64,000 nt of DNA, taken from NCBI GenBank assembly GCA_000421045.1, contig ATWC01000005.1, positions 62,001-126,000 on the forward strand. Reading direction: 5' to 3'. Under the pieces are notes generated by a model that was given only the letters and a program-made list of their open reading frames with translations, was not told the origin of the DNA and did no database searches. The stretch is from Lachnospiraceae bacterium NK4A179 (GTDB taxonomy: Bacteria > Bacillota > Clostridia > Lachnospirales > Lachnospiraceae). Positions 8,105 through 17,548 of this stretch are shown here, one piece after another. Numbering within the stretch: position 1 is the stretch's first letter; each line of letters starts with the position of its first letter. The position numbers were made by a program, and so were the translations under genes.

Positions 8105-9567
8105 TGAAAACACGTACGATAATGATACAGGGGACCATGTCAGGAGCGGGGAAGAGTCTGATAACTGCAGGCTTATGCCGTGTTTTTCATCAGGATGGTC
8201 TGGTGGCGGTTCCGTTCAAATCACAGAACATGGCGCTCAATTCATATATAACAAAAGAAGGTCTCGAAATGGGCCGTGCTCAGGTGATGCAGGCAGAAGC
8301 TGCCGGTATTGAGCCGGAAGTGTGCATGAATCCGATATTGCTAAAACCCACGACGGACAGAGGTTCCCAGGTCATAGTTAACGGTGAAGTGCTGGGAAAC
8401 ATGAGTGCGAAAGAGTATTTTGCCTATAAGAAAAAACTTATCCCTGATATAAAAAAGGCCTTTATGAAACTTGAAGAGAAGGCTGATATCATTGTGATCG
8501 AGGGGGCGGGGTCACCGGCCGAGATCAATCTTAAGGATAATGATATAGTCAATATGGGGCTTGCTGAGATCACCGGTTCCAATGTACTTCTTGCCTCTGA
8601 TATAGACAGGGGCGGTGTTTTTGCACAACTCCTCGGAACAGTGGAGCTGCTTACACCTGAAGAGAGAGCTCGTGTAGTGGGGATGATCATAAATAAATTC
8701 AGGGGAGATCCCACCATACTTGATCCCGGCATAGAGATGATAGAAAAAAAGTGCGGTATACCGGTAATGGGCGTGCTGCCGTATCTTCATGCATCATTCG
8801 ATGATGAAGACAGCCTGACAGAACGCTTTGATGCAAACAGGAATGCAGGAGTCATAGACATAGCTGTCATAAGGTATCCAAGGATATCAAATTTTACGGA
8901 CTTCAATGTGTTCGAATATATGGAAGGTGTAAGTGTACGCTATGTTTCATCCGTAAGAGAACTTGGTGAACCGGACATGGTCTTCCTTCCGGGAAGCAAG
9001 AATACAATGGGTGACCTCAGATGGATGAGGGAGAGCGGGCTTGAAAATGCCGTAAAAAAAGTATCGGAAAGGTGCCCCGTGTTTGGAATATGCGGTGGTT
9101 ATCAGATGCTTGGGCAAAAGATAAGCGATCCGGAAAATGCCGAGGATGGCGGTGAAATAAAAGGCATGGGACTTCTGGGAACTGAGACTGTGCTTAAAAA
9201 AGAAAAGATCAGAAAACAGGTATCAGGGCTTTTGAGCTTTCCTGCAGGCGTGTTTGAAGATATGAAGGATATAAGATATACGGGATATGAGATACATATG
9301 GGCGTGACAACACCGGAAGGGCTGCCGGTTAACAGTGATGGTAAAAATGTCTACGGCAGCTACATTCATGGGCTGTTTGATGAAGGTGACATCGCAATGA
9401 AGATCGTAGGAAAGCTTGCTGTAAAAAAAGGAGTAGAGATAAATACAGACGATGAACTTTCATATGCTTCATTAAAGGAAAAGAATTATGATCTGTTAGC
9501 TGATATGATCCGTGAGAATATGGATATGGATAAGGTGTATGCCGCTCTGTCGCCTGCAGCGATATGA
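8104..9567 (+). CDS. cobQ: Cobyric acid synthase (glutamine-hydrolysing)
   Basis: 487 residues, full length. The N-terminal ATP-binding part carries [17 protein letters not shown] and [14 protein letters not shown]; the C-terminal class I glutamine amidotransferase part has the nucleophile in [11 protein letters not shown] and the histidine in [10 protein letters not shown]. It amidates adenosylcobyrinate a,c-diamide at four side chains. The ATG overlaps the cobD stop by one base (TAATG), indicating translational coupling. In anaerobes the same enzyme is named CbiP. Confidence 0.95.
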   Translation: MKTRTIMIQGTMSGAGKSLITAGLCRVFHQDGLVAVPFKSQNMALNSYITKEGLEMGRAQVMQAEAAGIEPEVCMNPILLKPTTDRGSQVIVNGEVLGNMSAKEYFAYKKKLIPDIKKAFMKLEEKADIIVIEGAGSPAEINLKDNDIVNMGLAEITGSNVLLASDIDRGGVFAQLLGTVELLTPEERARVVGMIINKFRGDPTILDPGIEMIEKKCGIPVMGVLPYLHASFDDEDSLTERFDANRNAGVIDIAVIRYPRISNFTDFNVFEYMEGVSVRYVSSVRELGEPDMVFLPGSKNTMGDLRWMRESGLENAVKKVSERCPVFGICGGYQMLGQKISDPENAEDGGEIKGMGLLGTETVLKKEKIRKQVSGLLSFPAGVFEDMKDIRYTGYEIHMGVTTPEGLPVNSDGKNVYGSYIHGLFDEGDIAMKIVGKLAVKKGVEINTDDELSYASLKEKNYDLLADMIRENMDMDKVYAALSPAAI

Positions 9568-9583
9568 GAAGAGGTTCATGATA

Positions 9584-10585
9584 ATGGCATTTGGCTGGTA
9601 TGATGTGATAATAAGTGTATATGCGGCGTTCCTGATAGACTGCATTTTTGGCGATCCGCAGGGCTTTCCGCATCCGGTAAGGTTGATGGGAAAGCTTATC
9701 TCGCTTTTAGAAAAGCTGCTGCTTCATAAAAAGAATCCATGGTGGATAAAACGCATATTGGGCGGACTTCTGGTACTTATCGTGCTGGGGCTTACAGGCG
9801 GGATCACCTTTGGGATAGTGTTTGCGTCTTATTATTTTGAGGGCAAATACCTTGGTACGAAGTATATCTCTATTTTTGTGATGAGTCTTTTGAATGCGAC
9901 ATGCATTGCTTCGAGAGATCTGAATGATGCTGCCATGAAAGTGTGCAGGCCTTTACTAAAAGGAAATGTAGAAGAGGCAAGGCAGGCAGTATCGATGATA
10001 GTGGGGCGTGATACAAAGAGCCTTGATGCGGACGGCATAGCACGTGCAGCAGTCGAAACTGTTGCGGAAAACACAAATGACGGAGTGGTAGCGCCCGTGA
10101 TATTTCTGCTGATAGGAGGACCTGTCGGAGGCATGCTCTATAAGGCGATCAATACAATGGATTCGATGATCGGCTATAAGAACCATAAGTATATGTATTT
10201 CGGGACCGCAGCTGCAAAGCTTGATGATATCGCAGGCTTTGTCCCGGCAAGGATAAGCGCAATATTAATGGTCGTTGCGGCATGGTTTTTAAGATATGAT
10301 TCCGCGAATGCATGGAGGATATTTTTAAGGGACAGATACAAACATGCCAGTCCCAATTCCGCACAGTGTGAGAGCGTATGTGCGGGAGCGCTTGAAGTGA
10401 GGCTCGCCGGAGATGCATACTATTCCGGGCAACTTGTAAAAAAAGAATTCATAGGTGATCCCATACGTGAGATATCGCCGGGAGATATAATCCGGGCATG
10501 CAAGCTTATGTACTTTACCGTGCTGTTGCTGCTTGCCCTGCTGGCCATGTTCACGCCGGTGTTTCTGCGTGGGATTAAGATATGA
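9584..10585 (+). CDS. cbiB: Adenosylcobinamide-phosphate synthase, membrane protein
   Basis: 333 residues with several hydrophobic segments. The opening LIDCIFGDPQGFPHPVRLMG, the block EAVSMIVGRDTKSLD-like (QAVSMIVGRDTKSLD), AVETVAENTNDGVVAP and NTMDSMIGYKN are all diagnostic of CbiB, which attaches aminopropanol phosphate to cobyric acid. The ATG at 9584 lies 9 bases after GAGG; the ATG at 9578 is an alternative with a very short spacing. It follows cobQ by 16 bp. Confidence 0.93.
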   Translation: MAFGWYDVIISVYAAFLIDCIFGDPQGFPHPVRLMGKLISLLEKLLLHKKNPWWIKRILGGLLVLIVLGLTGGITFGIVFASYYFEGKYLGTKYISIFVMSLLNATCIASRDLNDAAMKVCRPLLKGNVEEARQAVSMIVGRDTKSLDADGIARAAVETVAENTNDGVVAPVIFLLIGGPVGGMLYKAINTMDSMIGYKNHKYMYFGTAAAKLDDIAGFVPARISAILMVVAAWFLRYDSANAWRIFLRDRYKHASPNSAQCESVCAGALEVRLAGDAYYSGQLVKKEFIGDPIREISPGDIIRACKLMYFTVLLLLALLAMFTPVFLRGIKI

Positions 10586-10607
10586 AGATAATGAGGGGGA
10601 TGAAGAT

Positions 10608-11126
10608 ATGAGAGGACTGATACATATTTACTGCGGGGAAGGCAAGGGAAAGACGACGGCTGCCGTGGGGCTTGCTATACGAGCTGCAGGTGCTGGAAAG
10701 AAAGTGCTTTTTACGCAGTTTTTAAAAAACGGAAAGTCATCCGAACTGAAGATCCTTGAGTCGATCGAAGGAATAGATATATTAAAGGGAGTGCCGGTGG
10801 AAGGCTTTGTAAAGCATTTCGATGAGGCTAAAAAGCAAAAGGTATCCGGGGATTCAAAGAAGCAGCTCCGTGAAGTGATAAGCAGAGCCGGTGATTATGA
10901 TCTGGTGATAATGGATGAGATAATTCCGGCATGTGCGCACGGGATAACAGAGGAGTCTGATGTTGCGGACTTTATAAAGAACAGACCGGAAAAGCCGGAG
11001 CTTGTCCTTACCGGAAGGCATCCGTCGGAAGCGTTGCTCTCATTAGCCGATTATGTAACGGAGATGCAAAAGTGCAAGCATCCGTACGATTGTGGAGTGG
11101 CCGCAAGAGAGGGGATAGAGTACTGA
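10608..11126 (+). CDS. cobO: Corrinoid adenosyltransferase, CobO/BtuR type
   Basis: 172 residues with the P-loop CGEGKGKTTAAVGLA, FLKNGKSSEL and LVIMDEIIPAC, the pattern of the CobA/CobO/BtuR family that transfers the 5'-deoxyadenosyl group from ATP to cob(I)alamin or cob(I)yrinate diamide. The ATG at 10608 follows a GAGGGGG ribosome binding site. It sits between cbiB and cobT in the late-cobalamin operon. Confidence 0.93.
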   Translation: MRGLIHIYCGEGKGKTTAAVGLAIRAAGAGKKVLFTQFLKNGKSSELKILESIEGIDILKGVPVEGFVKHFDEAKKQKVSGDSKKQLREVISRAGDYDLVIMDEIIPACAHGITEESDVADFIKNRPEKPELVLTGRHPSEALLSLADYVTEMQKCKHPYDCGVAAREGIEY

Positions 11127-11127
11127 A

Positions 11128-12207
11128 ATGGAGTTTAATATATCAGCGCCTAATGAGCAGGCAATGAAGCTTGCGAGGGAGCGACAGGCAAAACTTGCAA
11201 AACCGCCCGGAAGCCTTGGCAGACTCGAAGATATATCAGTACAGCTTGCGGGGATAACCGGCAAAGTCTGCAATCATATGGAGAGAAAACTACTCCTTGT
11301 CTTTGCTGCCGATAACGGTGTGGCAGCAGAAGGGGTTTCCAGCGCACCTCAGTCTGTAACTCTTATGCAGACAGTTAATCTCACGCGCGCAAAGACCGGT
11401 GCATCGGTGCTTGCAAAACACTTTGGCTGTGAAATCATTGTATGCGATGTGGGCGTGAATGCGGATATAAAGGATGGTCATGTGCTGGATAAAAAGATCG
11501 CATATGGTACGAATGACATAATGAAGGGACCGGCAATGACCGTGGCTCAGGCGGAGAGCGCGATAAAGACAGGCTATGAGCTTGCATTTGAAGCAGATGC
11601 CGATGTGATAGGTGTAGGAGAAATGGGAATCGCCAATACTACCACTTCTGCCGCAGTGCTCAGTGTCCTTTTAGATAAAGAGCCTGCCGCAGTCACCGGA
11701 AGGGGCGGCGGCATTACCGATGAGGCTTTTGAAAAAAAGAAAAGAGTGATAGCGCAGGCTGTTGCGATCAACCATCCTGATCCTTCGGATACGGTAGGAG
11801 TTATCGCCACGCTTGGCGGTTTTGATATAGCTGCCATGTGCGGAGCATTCCTTGGCGCGGCAGCATCGGGAAAGCCTGCTGTAATTGACGGTTTTATATC
11901 CGCGGCAGCGGCTCTGTGCGCATACAGACTGTGCCCTGATGTGAAAGCCTATATGATACCGAGCCATGCTTCGTTTGAGATAGGATATAAGCTCGCAATG
12001 GATGAGCTGGGGCTTAGGCCGATATTTGATCTGGGTATGCGGCTTGGAGAGGGCAGCGGCTGCGTACTTGCCTTTAATGTGATAGAGGCAGCATGTGCAG
12101 TGATGAATGATATGGCCACGTTTGAAGAAGCCGGCATTGATGACGGCTATCTGGACGAGATCAGGGATAAAGACAGCTTTACCGTAAATGTAAAGAAAGG
12201 AAGCTGA
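11128..12207 (+). CDS. cobT: Nicotinate-nucleotide-dimethylbenzimidazole phosphoribosyltransferase
   Basis: 359 residues, full length. KLAKPPGSLGRLEDISVQLA, the VFAADNGVAAEGVS block, GEMGIANTTTSAAV and the C-terminal MRLGEGSGCVLAF are characteristic of CobT, which makes the alpha-ribazole phosphate of the lower ligand. The ATG starts one base after the cobO stop. Whether the base used is dimethylbenzimidazole or another cannot be told; no bza or bluB gene is in the window. Confidence 0.95.
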   Translation: MEFNISAPNEQAMKLARERQAKLAKPPGSLGRLEDISVQLAGITGKVCNHMERKLLLVFAADNGVAAEGVSSAPQSVTLMQTVNLTRAKTGASVLAKHFGCEIIVCDVGVNADIKDGHVLDKKIAYGTNDIMKGPAMTVAQAESAIKTGYELAFEADADVIGVGEMGIANTTTSAAVLSVLLDKEPAAVTGRGGGITDEAFEKKKRVIAQAVAINHPDPSDTVGVIATLGGFDIAAMCGAFLGAAASGKPAVIDGFISAAAALCAYRLCPDVKAYMIPSHASFEIGYKLAMDELGLRPIFDLGMRLGEGSGCVLAFNVIEAACAVMNDMATFEEAGIDDGYLDEIRDKDSFTVNVKKGS

Positions 12208-12209
12208 CC

Positions 12210-12719
12210 ATGGGAAGCCTTATACTGATCAAAGGTCCGAATAACAGCGGGAAAAGCGAGTATGCCGAGAAGCTTGCGATAGGAAGCAGTGAAGAACGTT
12301 TCTATATCGCTACGATGATCCCTGTAACAGAGGATAATCATGAGCATATTATGAGGCATATCGAGAGGCGAAAAGATATGGCCTTTACTACATACGAACT
12401 GCCGTATGAGGTGGGAAGCGCACCCGTGACAGCCTCATCTGCCGTGCTTCTTGAGGATGTATCAAATCTGCTTGCAAATGTAATGTTCGGAAAAAAAGGT
12501 GACATCGATTCGGTGTTTAAAGATATATGCCGTCTTAAAGAATCCTGCAGTGTGCTTATCGCGGTGAGCATATCAGGGCTTGATGAAGCAAAGTATGATG
12601 GTGAGACAGCAGATTATATAAGAGCGCTTGCGGAGCTTAACAGAAGGCTTGAACGCATATCGGAGAGAACTGAAGATATGATTAAGAGTGTTAGGGGAGA
12701 AAGATACAATGCTTTTTAA
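12210..12719 (+). CDS. cobU: Adenosylcobinamide kinase / guanylyltransferase
   Basis: 169 residues with the N-terminal P-loop LIKGPNNSGKSEYAEKLA, FYIATMIP and HIERRK, followed by LLEDVSNLLANVMF. These are the landmarks of CobU, which phosphorylates adenosylcobinamide and converts it to the GDP derivative. It starts two bases after cobT and overlaps the start of cobS. Confidence 0.92.
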   Translation: MGSLILIKGPNNSGKSEYAEKLAIGSSEERFYIATMIPVTEDNHEHIMRHIERRKDMAFTTYELPYEVGSAPVTASSAVLLEDVSNLLANVMFGKKGDIDSVFKDICRLKESCSVLIAVSISGLDEAKYDGETADYIRALAELNRRLERISERTEDMIKSVRGERYNAF

Positions 12720-13476
12720 ATCATTATGTACTGCGGTTTCGGCCTACAGTATCATACCGGTTCCTTATTACGAATGGGATAAGGAATCATCTGCATATGC
12801 GATATGCTTCCTTCCTGTCATAGGTTTTGTAAATGCTATCCTTTTTGCATTATGGATATTTATATGCAGGCTTACGGGGCTTAGCGCGATACTGTTTGCA
12901 GCGGTTGCCTCAGCTGTTCCTGTTTTCGTTACAGGAGGCATTCATATGGACGGCTTTATGGATACAGTGGATGCGCTTGCTTCTCATCAGCCTAAGGAAC
13001 GCAAGTTAGAGATCATGAAGGATCCTAACTGTGGAGCGTTTTCTGTTATCTACTGCGTGATCTATTTTCTGATCATGACGGGGCTCTTTTATGAATTGTT
13101 TAAGATGCCCGGTGAGATAGTGCTCTATGTCTGTCCCGCATATGTTTTTTCAAGGATATTATCAGCATTCTGTGCGATCAATATTTCGCATGCAAGGAAG
13201 AATGGCATGCTGGATGCCGTGACGGAACATGTAAAAAAGGTTCCTTGCAACATTGCGCTTATAGTACTCTTCATTATCATCGGAACAGCTGTTGCGGTAA
13301 TTGATATTCCGACAGGGCTTGCAGGGATCGCAGCAGTTATTATATGGACGATCATATACAGACGATTTGCTGTTAAGACATTTGGAGGAGTGACAGGCGA
13401 TACGGCAGGATTCTTCCTTCAGATGGCAGAGGTGATCTATATCATCGCGGTTTTGATCGGAGGGAAAGTTTTTTGA
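12709..13476 (+). CDS. cobS: Adenosylcobinamide-GDP ribazoletransferase (cobalamin synthase)
   Basis: 255 residues, integral membrane, with FVTGGIHMDGFMDTVDALAS carrying the acidic metal-binding residues typical of CobS and the GGVTGDTAGFF block near the C-terminus. It joins alpha-ribazole to adenosylcobinamide-GDP. The ATG at 12709 overlaps the cobU stop by 11 bp and has AGGGGAG upstream. Confidence 0.93.
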   Translation: MLFKSLCTAVSAYSIIPVPYYEWDKESSAYAICFLPVIGFVNAILFALWIFICRLTGLSAILFAAVASAVPVFVTGGIHMDGFMDTVDALASHQPKERKLEIMKDPNCGAFSVIYCVIYFLIMTGLFYELFKMPGEIVLYVCPAYVFSRILSAFCAINISHARKNGMLDAVTEHVKKVPCNIALIVLFIIIGTAVAVIDIPTGLAGIAAVIIWTIIYRRFAVKTFGGVTGDTAGFFLQMAEVIYIIAVLIGGKVF

Positions 13477-14033
13477 AGAAGCTGATCTTTATCCGTCATG
13501 GTGCAGTACCCGGAAATCTGGAACGCAGATATATAGGAAGGACTGACGAAGCCTTATCAAAAGAGGGGATAAGCCAGATGCTTTCGCTAAAGGAGAGGCA
13601 GATAAATGCGGATGTTATCTTTGTGAGCCCCATGCGCAGAGCCGTGCAGTCTGCAAGGCTGCTTTTTCCGGATAGAGAGCTGCAGATAATAGATGCTTTT
13701 AAAGAGACCGACTTTGGTATTTTTGAGGGAAAAACGGCAGATGAACTGGCAGATGATGAGGCATATAGGGAATGGGTGACTTCAGGCTGCACAGCGGATA
13801 TACCGGAGGGAGAGAGCGTTACAGGTTTTAAGGAGCGCTGCTGCAGGGCTTTTGAGAGCCTGATGCTTTTATTCGAAGACGGAAAGACATATGCCTTCGT
13901 GGTCCATGGTGGGGTGATAATGGCGATAATGGAACGCTTTTTTGTGCCTCATCATGATTTCTATCATTATCATATAAAAAACGGAGGGATGATCACTGCG
14001 CAGGTAAACGGCAGTGATCTGATCCCTCTTTGA
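13473..14033 (+). CDS. cobC: Alpha-ribazole phosphatase-like histidine phosphatase
   Basis: 186 residues of the histidine phosphatase superfamily: catalytic FIRHGAVPGN at the N-terminus, acid residue region FKETDFGIFEGKTADEL, second catalytic histidine in VVHGGVI. Its place at the end of the cob operon indicates dephosphorylation of alpha-ribazole phosphate or adenosylcobalamin phosphate. Translation starts at TTG 13473, which overlaps the cobS stop and lies after GGAGGG. No clear terminator is seen in the 28 bp before the convergent chemoreceptor gene. Confidence 0.88.
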   Translation: MKKLIFIRHGAVPGNLERRYIGRTDEALSKEGISQMLSLKERQINADVIFVSPMRRAVQSARLLFPDRELQIIDAFKETDFGIFEGKTADELADDEAYREWVTSGCTADIPEGESVTGFKERCCRAFESLMLLFEDGKTYAFVVHGGVIMAIMERFFVPHHDFYHYHIKNGGMITAQVNGSDLIPL

Positions 14034-14061
14034 TTCTTCTTTGATCCCGGTTTATTTGTTT

Positions 14062-15801
14062 TTATTCAGCGAGCTTAAACTGTCCCACTACAGATACAAG
14101 TTCCTGTGCGGAGCTGTTTACCTTGCTGCAGCTTGCGGTCATTTCGGAGATGCCGTCAGAAACCTGCTGTGAAGTTGCGGCGATCGCTTCGCTGGATGCG
14201 GCATTTTCTTCCGATGCTGCGGAAAGGCTGGCAACAAGCTCTGATACTGCGGATATGCTCTTGTCTATTTCCTCATTGACACCGGAGATCTTGTCTATTC
14301 CACTGTTGATCCGTTCAACGGATACGACTATCTTCTTGAATTTATCTCTTGTTTCATTAACACTGTCACTCTGTGCTTTAACACAGCGCTGCACATTGAG
14401 GCTTTGTGCCTGGGTTATTTCGGTTGCTTTCTGCAATTCCTCAAGCATCGAATTGATAGTCTCGGCGGAAGCTGAACTCTGCTCGGCAAGTTGTCTTATT
14501 TCACTGGCTACTACGGCAAAACCCTTGCCTGCTTCGCCTGCACGAGCTGCCTCTATGGAAGCGTTCAGTGAGAGCAGATTGGTCTGGCTGGCAATGTCAG
14601 ATATCAGTCCGGAGGCTTCTCCTATCCTTGAAGCGCTTCCCGCGATACCATCCATAAGGGCGAATATTTTGTCAAAAGCTTCAGTAGACTGCTCTGTTAC
14701 GGCTGTAAGCTGATTAATGCTTTCCATGCCCTGGTCCGTTGCTTCTTTTATATCGCTGCTTTCGCTCGCCAGAACCTTTGAAGCCTCAGTGCTGTTTTCC
14801 ATCATAGTCTGCAGGTCGTTCATGTTCTGGGCGATACTCTGCACATCGCCTGCCTGTTCGGTGGCGGTTATAGCCATTTCATTTACCGCTTTGTTTATAT
14901 TCTTCATGGCATCATCAGCGGCGGCAGACTGTTCATTTATGGAGCTTCCTGCCTGAGCCAGTTCCGAAGATGAGTTATTTATAAGCCCTATGACGGAAGC
15001 AAGATTTGCCTGCATTGATATAGCTGCACGTGAGAGAGAACCGATCTCATCAGTGCTTTTGCTTTCGGCGATGGTTTTGGAAAGATCCTTCTGTGCTATA
15101 GTGTTTATATCAGAATCAAGAATGCGAAGACTCTTTCTGATATACTCTGTGATCCTTATACAGTAGATAAGGACTATTATGAGCACAATAGCGATCACCG
15201 CGCTGGCGATCCCCATATAACGCTTTACAGTATTCATGGTTTCGTTTATTTTGAATTCTGCATAAGAGCCCATACTGTGTTCCATGACATTAAGGTCTTC
15301 TCTTGCAGCTGAGAAAAACTTGGTTTGTGCTTTATTGGTGCCCCTGCCGGTTTTGAAATCATAGGCATAGATCCACTCGGCGGTAGCTGATCTGTAATGT
15401 TCGAGAAGCTCTTGATTTGTCTTCTCCTGACCTTCGGCCTTATATTCCGTAAATAGAAAGGGGTCCTGCAAGAAAAGTTCTTCAAGAGTGTCGGCGGCGT
15501 TCACTGCCAGCTGCTGTTTTTCGGTTGCTGTTTCGATAAGTGATTGTTTCTGTTCATCATCAAGCATTTCCATCATTTTCTTCAGATAGTATTCATTTGA
15601 TGCCATCTGAGCCTGATGCATATCACGGTCTGCGGTTATGAGCGTGGCATTTATATTGGATATCTCGTCGATATAGATTTTCTTGTCATTTTGGGCAAGA
15701 TTAAGGATACTGGTGATCATTGCGATAGTAACCACTATCAGCAACAGCCCTATAGGGATAGTCATGGCATTGATCTTGCCTGCGAGAGATGATCTTCTCA
15801 T
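14062..15801 (-). CDS. Methyl-accepting chemotaxis protein
   Basis: 579 residues. A membrane segment at about 13-34 and another at about 193-213 ([19 protein letters not shown]) flank an extracytoplasmic helical ligand domain of about 155 residues. A HAMP domain follows, then the signalling coiled coil, whose hairpin tip includes [20 protein letters not shown] and [18 protein letters not shown]. It should relay a ligand signal to CheA/CheW at the inner face of the membrane. AGGAGG is 8 bases before the ATG. It lies on the opposite strand between the two cobalamin operons; no functional link is evident. Confidence 0.95.
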   Translation of the reverse strand: MRRSSLAGKINAMTIPIGLLLIVVTIAMITSILNLAQNDKKIYIDEISNINATLITADRDMHQAQMASNEYYLKKMMEMLDDEQKQSLIETATEKQQLAVNAADTLEELFLQDPFLFTEYKAEGQEKTNQELLEHYRSATAEWIYAYDFKTGRGTNKAQTKFFSAAREDLNVMEHSMGSYAEFKINETMNTVKRYMGIASAVIAIVLIIVLIYCIRITEYIRKSLRILDSDINTIAQKDLSKTIAESKSTDEIGSLSRAAISMQANLASVIGLINNSSSELAQAGSSINEQSAAADDAMKNINKAVNEMAITATEQAGDVQSIAQNMNDLQTMMENSTEASKVLASESSDIKEATDQGMESINQLTAVTEQSTEAFDKIFALMDGIAGSASRIGEASGLISDIASQTNLLSLNASIEAARAGEAGKGFAVVASEIRQLAEQSSASAETINSMLEELQKATEITQAQSLNVQRCVKAQSDSVNETRDKFKKIVVSVERINSGIDKISGVNEEIDKSISAVSELVASLSAASEENAASSEAIAATSQQVSDGISEMTASCSKVNSSAQELVSVVGQFKLAE

Positions 15802-15931
15802 ACGATATACCTCCTGTGTACAGAGATGTGTCTTGTCTGAAATAGTGTTTCCAAATAAGTGTACTTGATGAAACGGTATACGGTAATATTATACTATATC
15901 TGAAGGTCAAAATAGAATGGAATATATCATA

Positions 15932-15960
15932 TTGAAAAGTTAAAAGAATTGGACTAAAAT
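15932..15960 (+). promoter_or_regulatory. Promoter of the riboswitch-controlled cobalamin operon
   Basis: -35 TTGAAA (15932-15937), a 17-bp spacer and -10 TAAAAT (15955-15960), immediately before the riboswitch aptamer. Confidence 0.7.
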
Positions 15961-15966
15961 CTTGAT

Positions 15967-16205
15967 GTTGATTCGTCAGGTGCTGCGGAATTAATAGTAC
16001 GCAGATAATAGGGAAGCGGGTGCAAATCCCGCACGAACTCGTCACCGTGATTGCAGGAAAGACCACAGACTAAATAGCCACTGGATATAGACCGGGAAGG
16101 CTGTCTGAGGGTCATGCATCAGCCGGGAGACCTGCCTGTTCGAAGACGCGTGCCGCGAGTAATCGGCAAGGCGTGTCACAAGTGCATCCTTTCAACGTGG
16201 GTGCA
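15967..16205 (+). promoter_or_regulatory. Cobalamin riboswitch
   Basis: The conserved landmarks occur in order: AGGTGCTGCG, AATAGGGAA, GCGGGTGCAAATCCCGC, CGTCACCGTGA, GCCACTG, ACCGGGAAGG, GGGAGACCTGCC, and a terminal arm built on GACGCGTGCC and GGCAAGGCGTGTC. This is the adenosylcobalamin-type aptamer layout. It is followed by a small hairpin (TGCATCC/GGGTGCA) and a terminator, consistent with transcriptional shut-off of the downstream operon when cobalamin is plentiful. Confidence 0.93.
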
Positions 16206-16213
16206 TTCAGACG

Positions 16214-16246
16214 CCTTTTGCCCTTTTATCGGGTGAGAGGTTTTTT
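16214..16246 (+). terminator. Riboswitch-controlled terminator
   Basis: CCTTTTGCCC pairs with GGGTGAGAGG over ten positions (three G-U), loop TTTTATC, followed by six T and ending six bases before the cbiK ribosome binding site. It is the likely expression platform of the riboswitch. Confidence 0.7.
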
Positions 16247-16264
16247 ATTTTGGAGGAAAAAACT

Positions 16265-17539
16265 ATGAAAAAAAAATTACTGATGGTTATGCTGTCATGT
16301 ACTGTAACAGCATCATTACTTGCCGGTTGCGGTGCGAAAGATGCGTATACCGCAGCACCCGAGCCGACTGCAGAGGCAGAGCCCGCAGAGCCTGTTGCAA
16401 CTGAGGAAGCTGCAGAGCAGGATACTGCAGAGGTTACCGAAGAAGTTACAGAAGAGACTACAGGTTCAGACCAGGAGGCTGCAGACATGGTTGCTGATTT
16501 GATCGATGCTATATACGTACAGACCTGGACAGAAGATACCGAAAGACAGTGCGCCGAGGCAAAGGCTGCATGGGATGCTCTTACAGATGAGCAGAAGGAG
16601 ATGGTATCAGGTGAAGAGGCTGATCCCGATTATTTCGGCAGAGATACAGGTGATGCTGCTGCGGATGATCCGCTCAATGCAGATGAGATAGGGGAGAAGG
16701 AAATATTAGTAGTAAGCTTTGGTACTTCATTCAATGATTCACGTGCGACAGACATAGGCGGTATAGAGAAGGCTATTGCAAAGGCTTATCCTGAATGGTC
16801 AGTACGCAGAGCATTTACAGCACAGATCATCATCAATCACGTTCTTGCCAGAGATGGTGAGAAGATCGACAATATCGATCAGGCTCTTAAGCGTGCAGTA
16901 GATAACGGCGTTAAGGAGCTTATCGTTCAGCCTACACATCTTATGCATGGCGCAGAGTATGACGAGATCGTATCAGCTGTAAAGAATTATGAAGGTCAGA
17001 TCGATTCCATCGTTATCGCAGAGCCTCTTCTTGGTGAGGTGGGAGCAGATGCTTCAGCCAGCAATGAAGATAAGCAGAATGTAGCTAAGTTTATCACTGC
17101 AGCTGCACTTGAAACTTCCGGCTATGCTGATCTGGATGCTGCAAAGGCTGATGGCACAGCATACGTATTTATGGGCCATGGAACATCTCATTCTGCCGCC
17201 GTTACTTACTCACAGATGCAGACAACATTTGATGAGATGGGCTATGACAATGTATTCGTAGGCACAGTAGAAGGCAATCCTGAAGAGACTGCATGTGAAG
17301 CTGTTATCGAAAAAGTTAAGGCAGCAGGCTACAAGAAGGTTGTGCTCCGTCCACTGATGGTCGTTGCAGGCGATCATGCCAATAATGATATGGCAGGAGA
17401 TGATGACGATACATGGAAGAGCCTCTTTATCATGGATGGATCATTTGAAGATATCAAGTGCCAGATAGCCGGTCTTGGCGGAATAGAAGATGTGGAACAG
17501 ATATATGTTGCACATACAGGCGAGGCTATAAAGAAATAA
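16265..17539 (+). CDS. cbiK: Extracytoplasmic lipoprotein sirohydrochlorin cobaltochelatase
   Basis: 424 residues. A lipoprotein signal (VTASLLAGCGAKD, lipid-attached Cys about 21) is followed by an Ala/Glu/Thr-rich linker to about residue 70, a short helical module (TERQCAEAKAAWDALTDEQK) and then a complete CbiK domain: ILVVSFGTSFNDSRATDIGG, RRAFTAQIIINHVLA, PTHLMHGAEYDEI and FMGHGTSHSA (metal-binding histidines), and LRPLMVVAGDHANNDMAGDD. CbiK inserts cobalt into sirohydrochlorin, the first committed anaerobic step. The lipobox places the enzyme outside the membrane; exported CbiK is known from Desulfovibrio. First gene after the riboswitch; GGAGG is 8 bases before the ATG. The TTG at 16250 overlaps the ribosome binding site and is rejected. 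Confidence 0.9.
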   Translation: MKKKLLMVMLSCTVTASLLAGCGAKDAYTAAPEPTAEAEPAEPVATEEAAEQDTAEVTEEVTEETTGSDQEAADMVADLIDAIYVQTWTEDTERQCAEAKAAWDALTDEQKEMVSGEEADPDYFGRDTGDAAADDPLNADEIGEKEILVVSFGTSFNDSRATDIGGIEKAIAKAYPEWSVRRAFTAQIIINHVLARDGEKIDNIDQALKRAVDNGVKELIVQPTHLMHGAEYDEIVSAVKNYEGQIDSIVIAEPLLGEVGADASASNEDKQNVAKFITAAALETSGYADLDAAKADGTAYVFMGHGTSHSAAVTYSQMQTTFDEMGYDNVFVGTVEGNPEETACEAVIEKVKAAGYKKVVLRPLMVVAGDHANNDMAGDDDDTWKSLFIMDGSFEDIKCQIAGLGGIEDVEQIYVAHTGEAIKK

Positions 17540-17548
17540 GGATTAAAA

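Noticed and set aside
14123-14956. Plus-strand frames inside the chemoreceptor gene
   Set aside because: They are antisense shadows of the coiled-coil signalling domain without ribosome binding sites.
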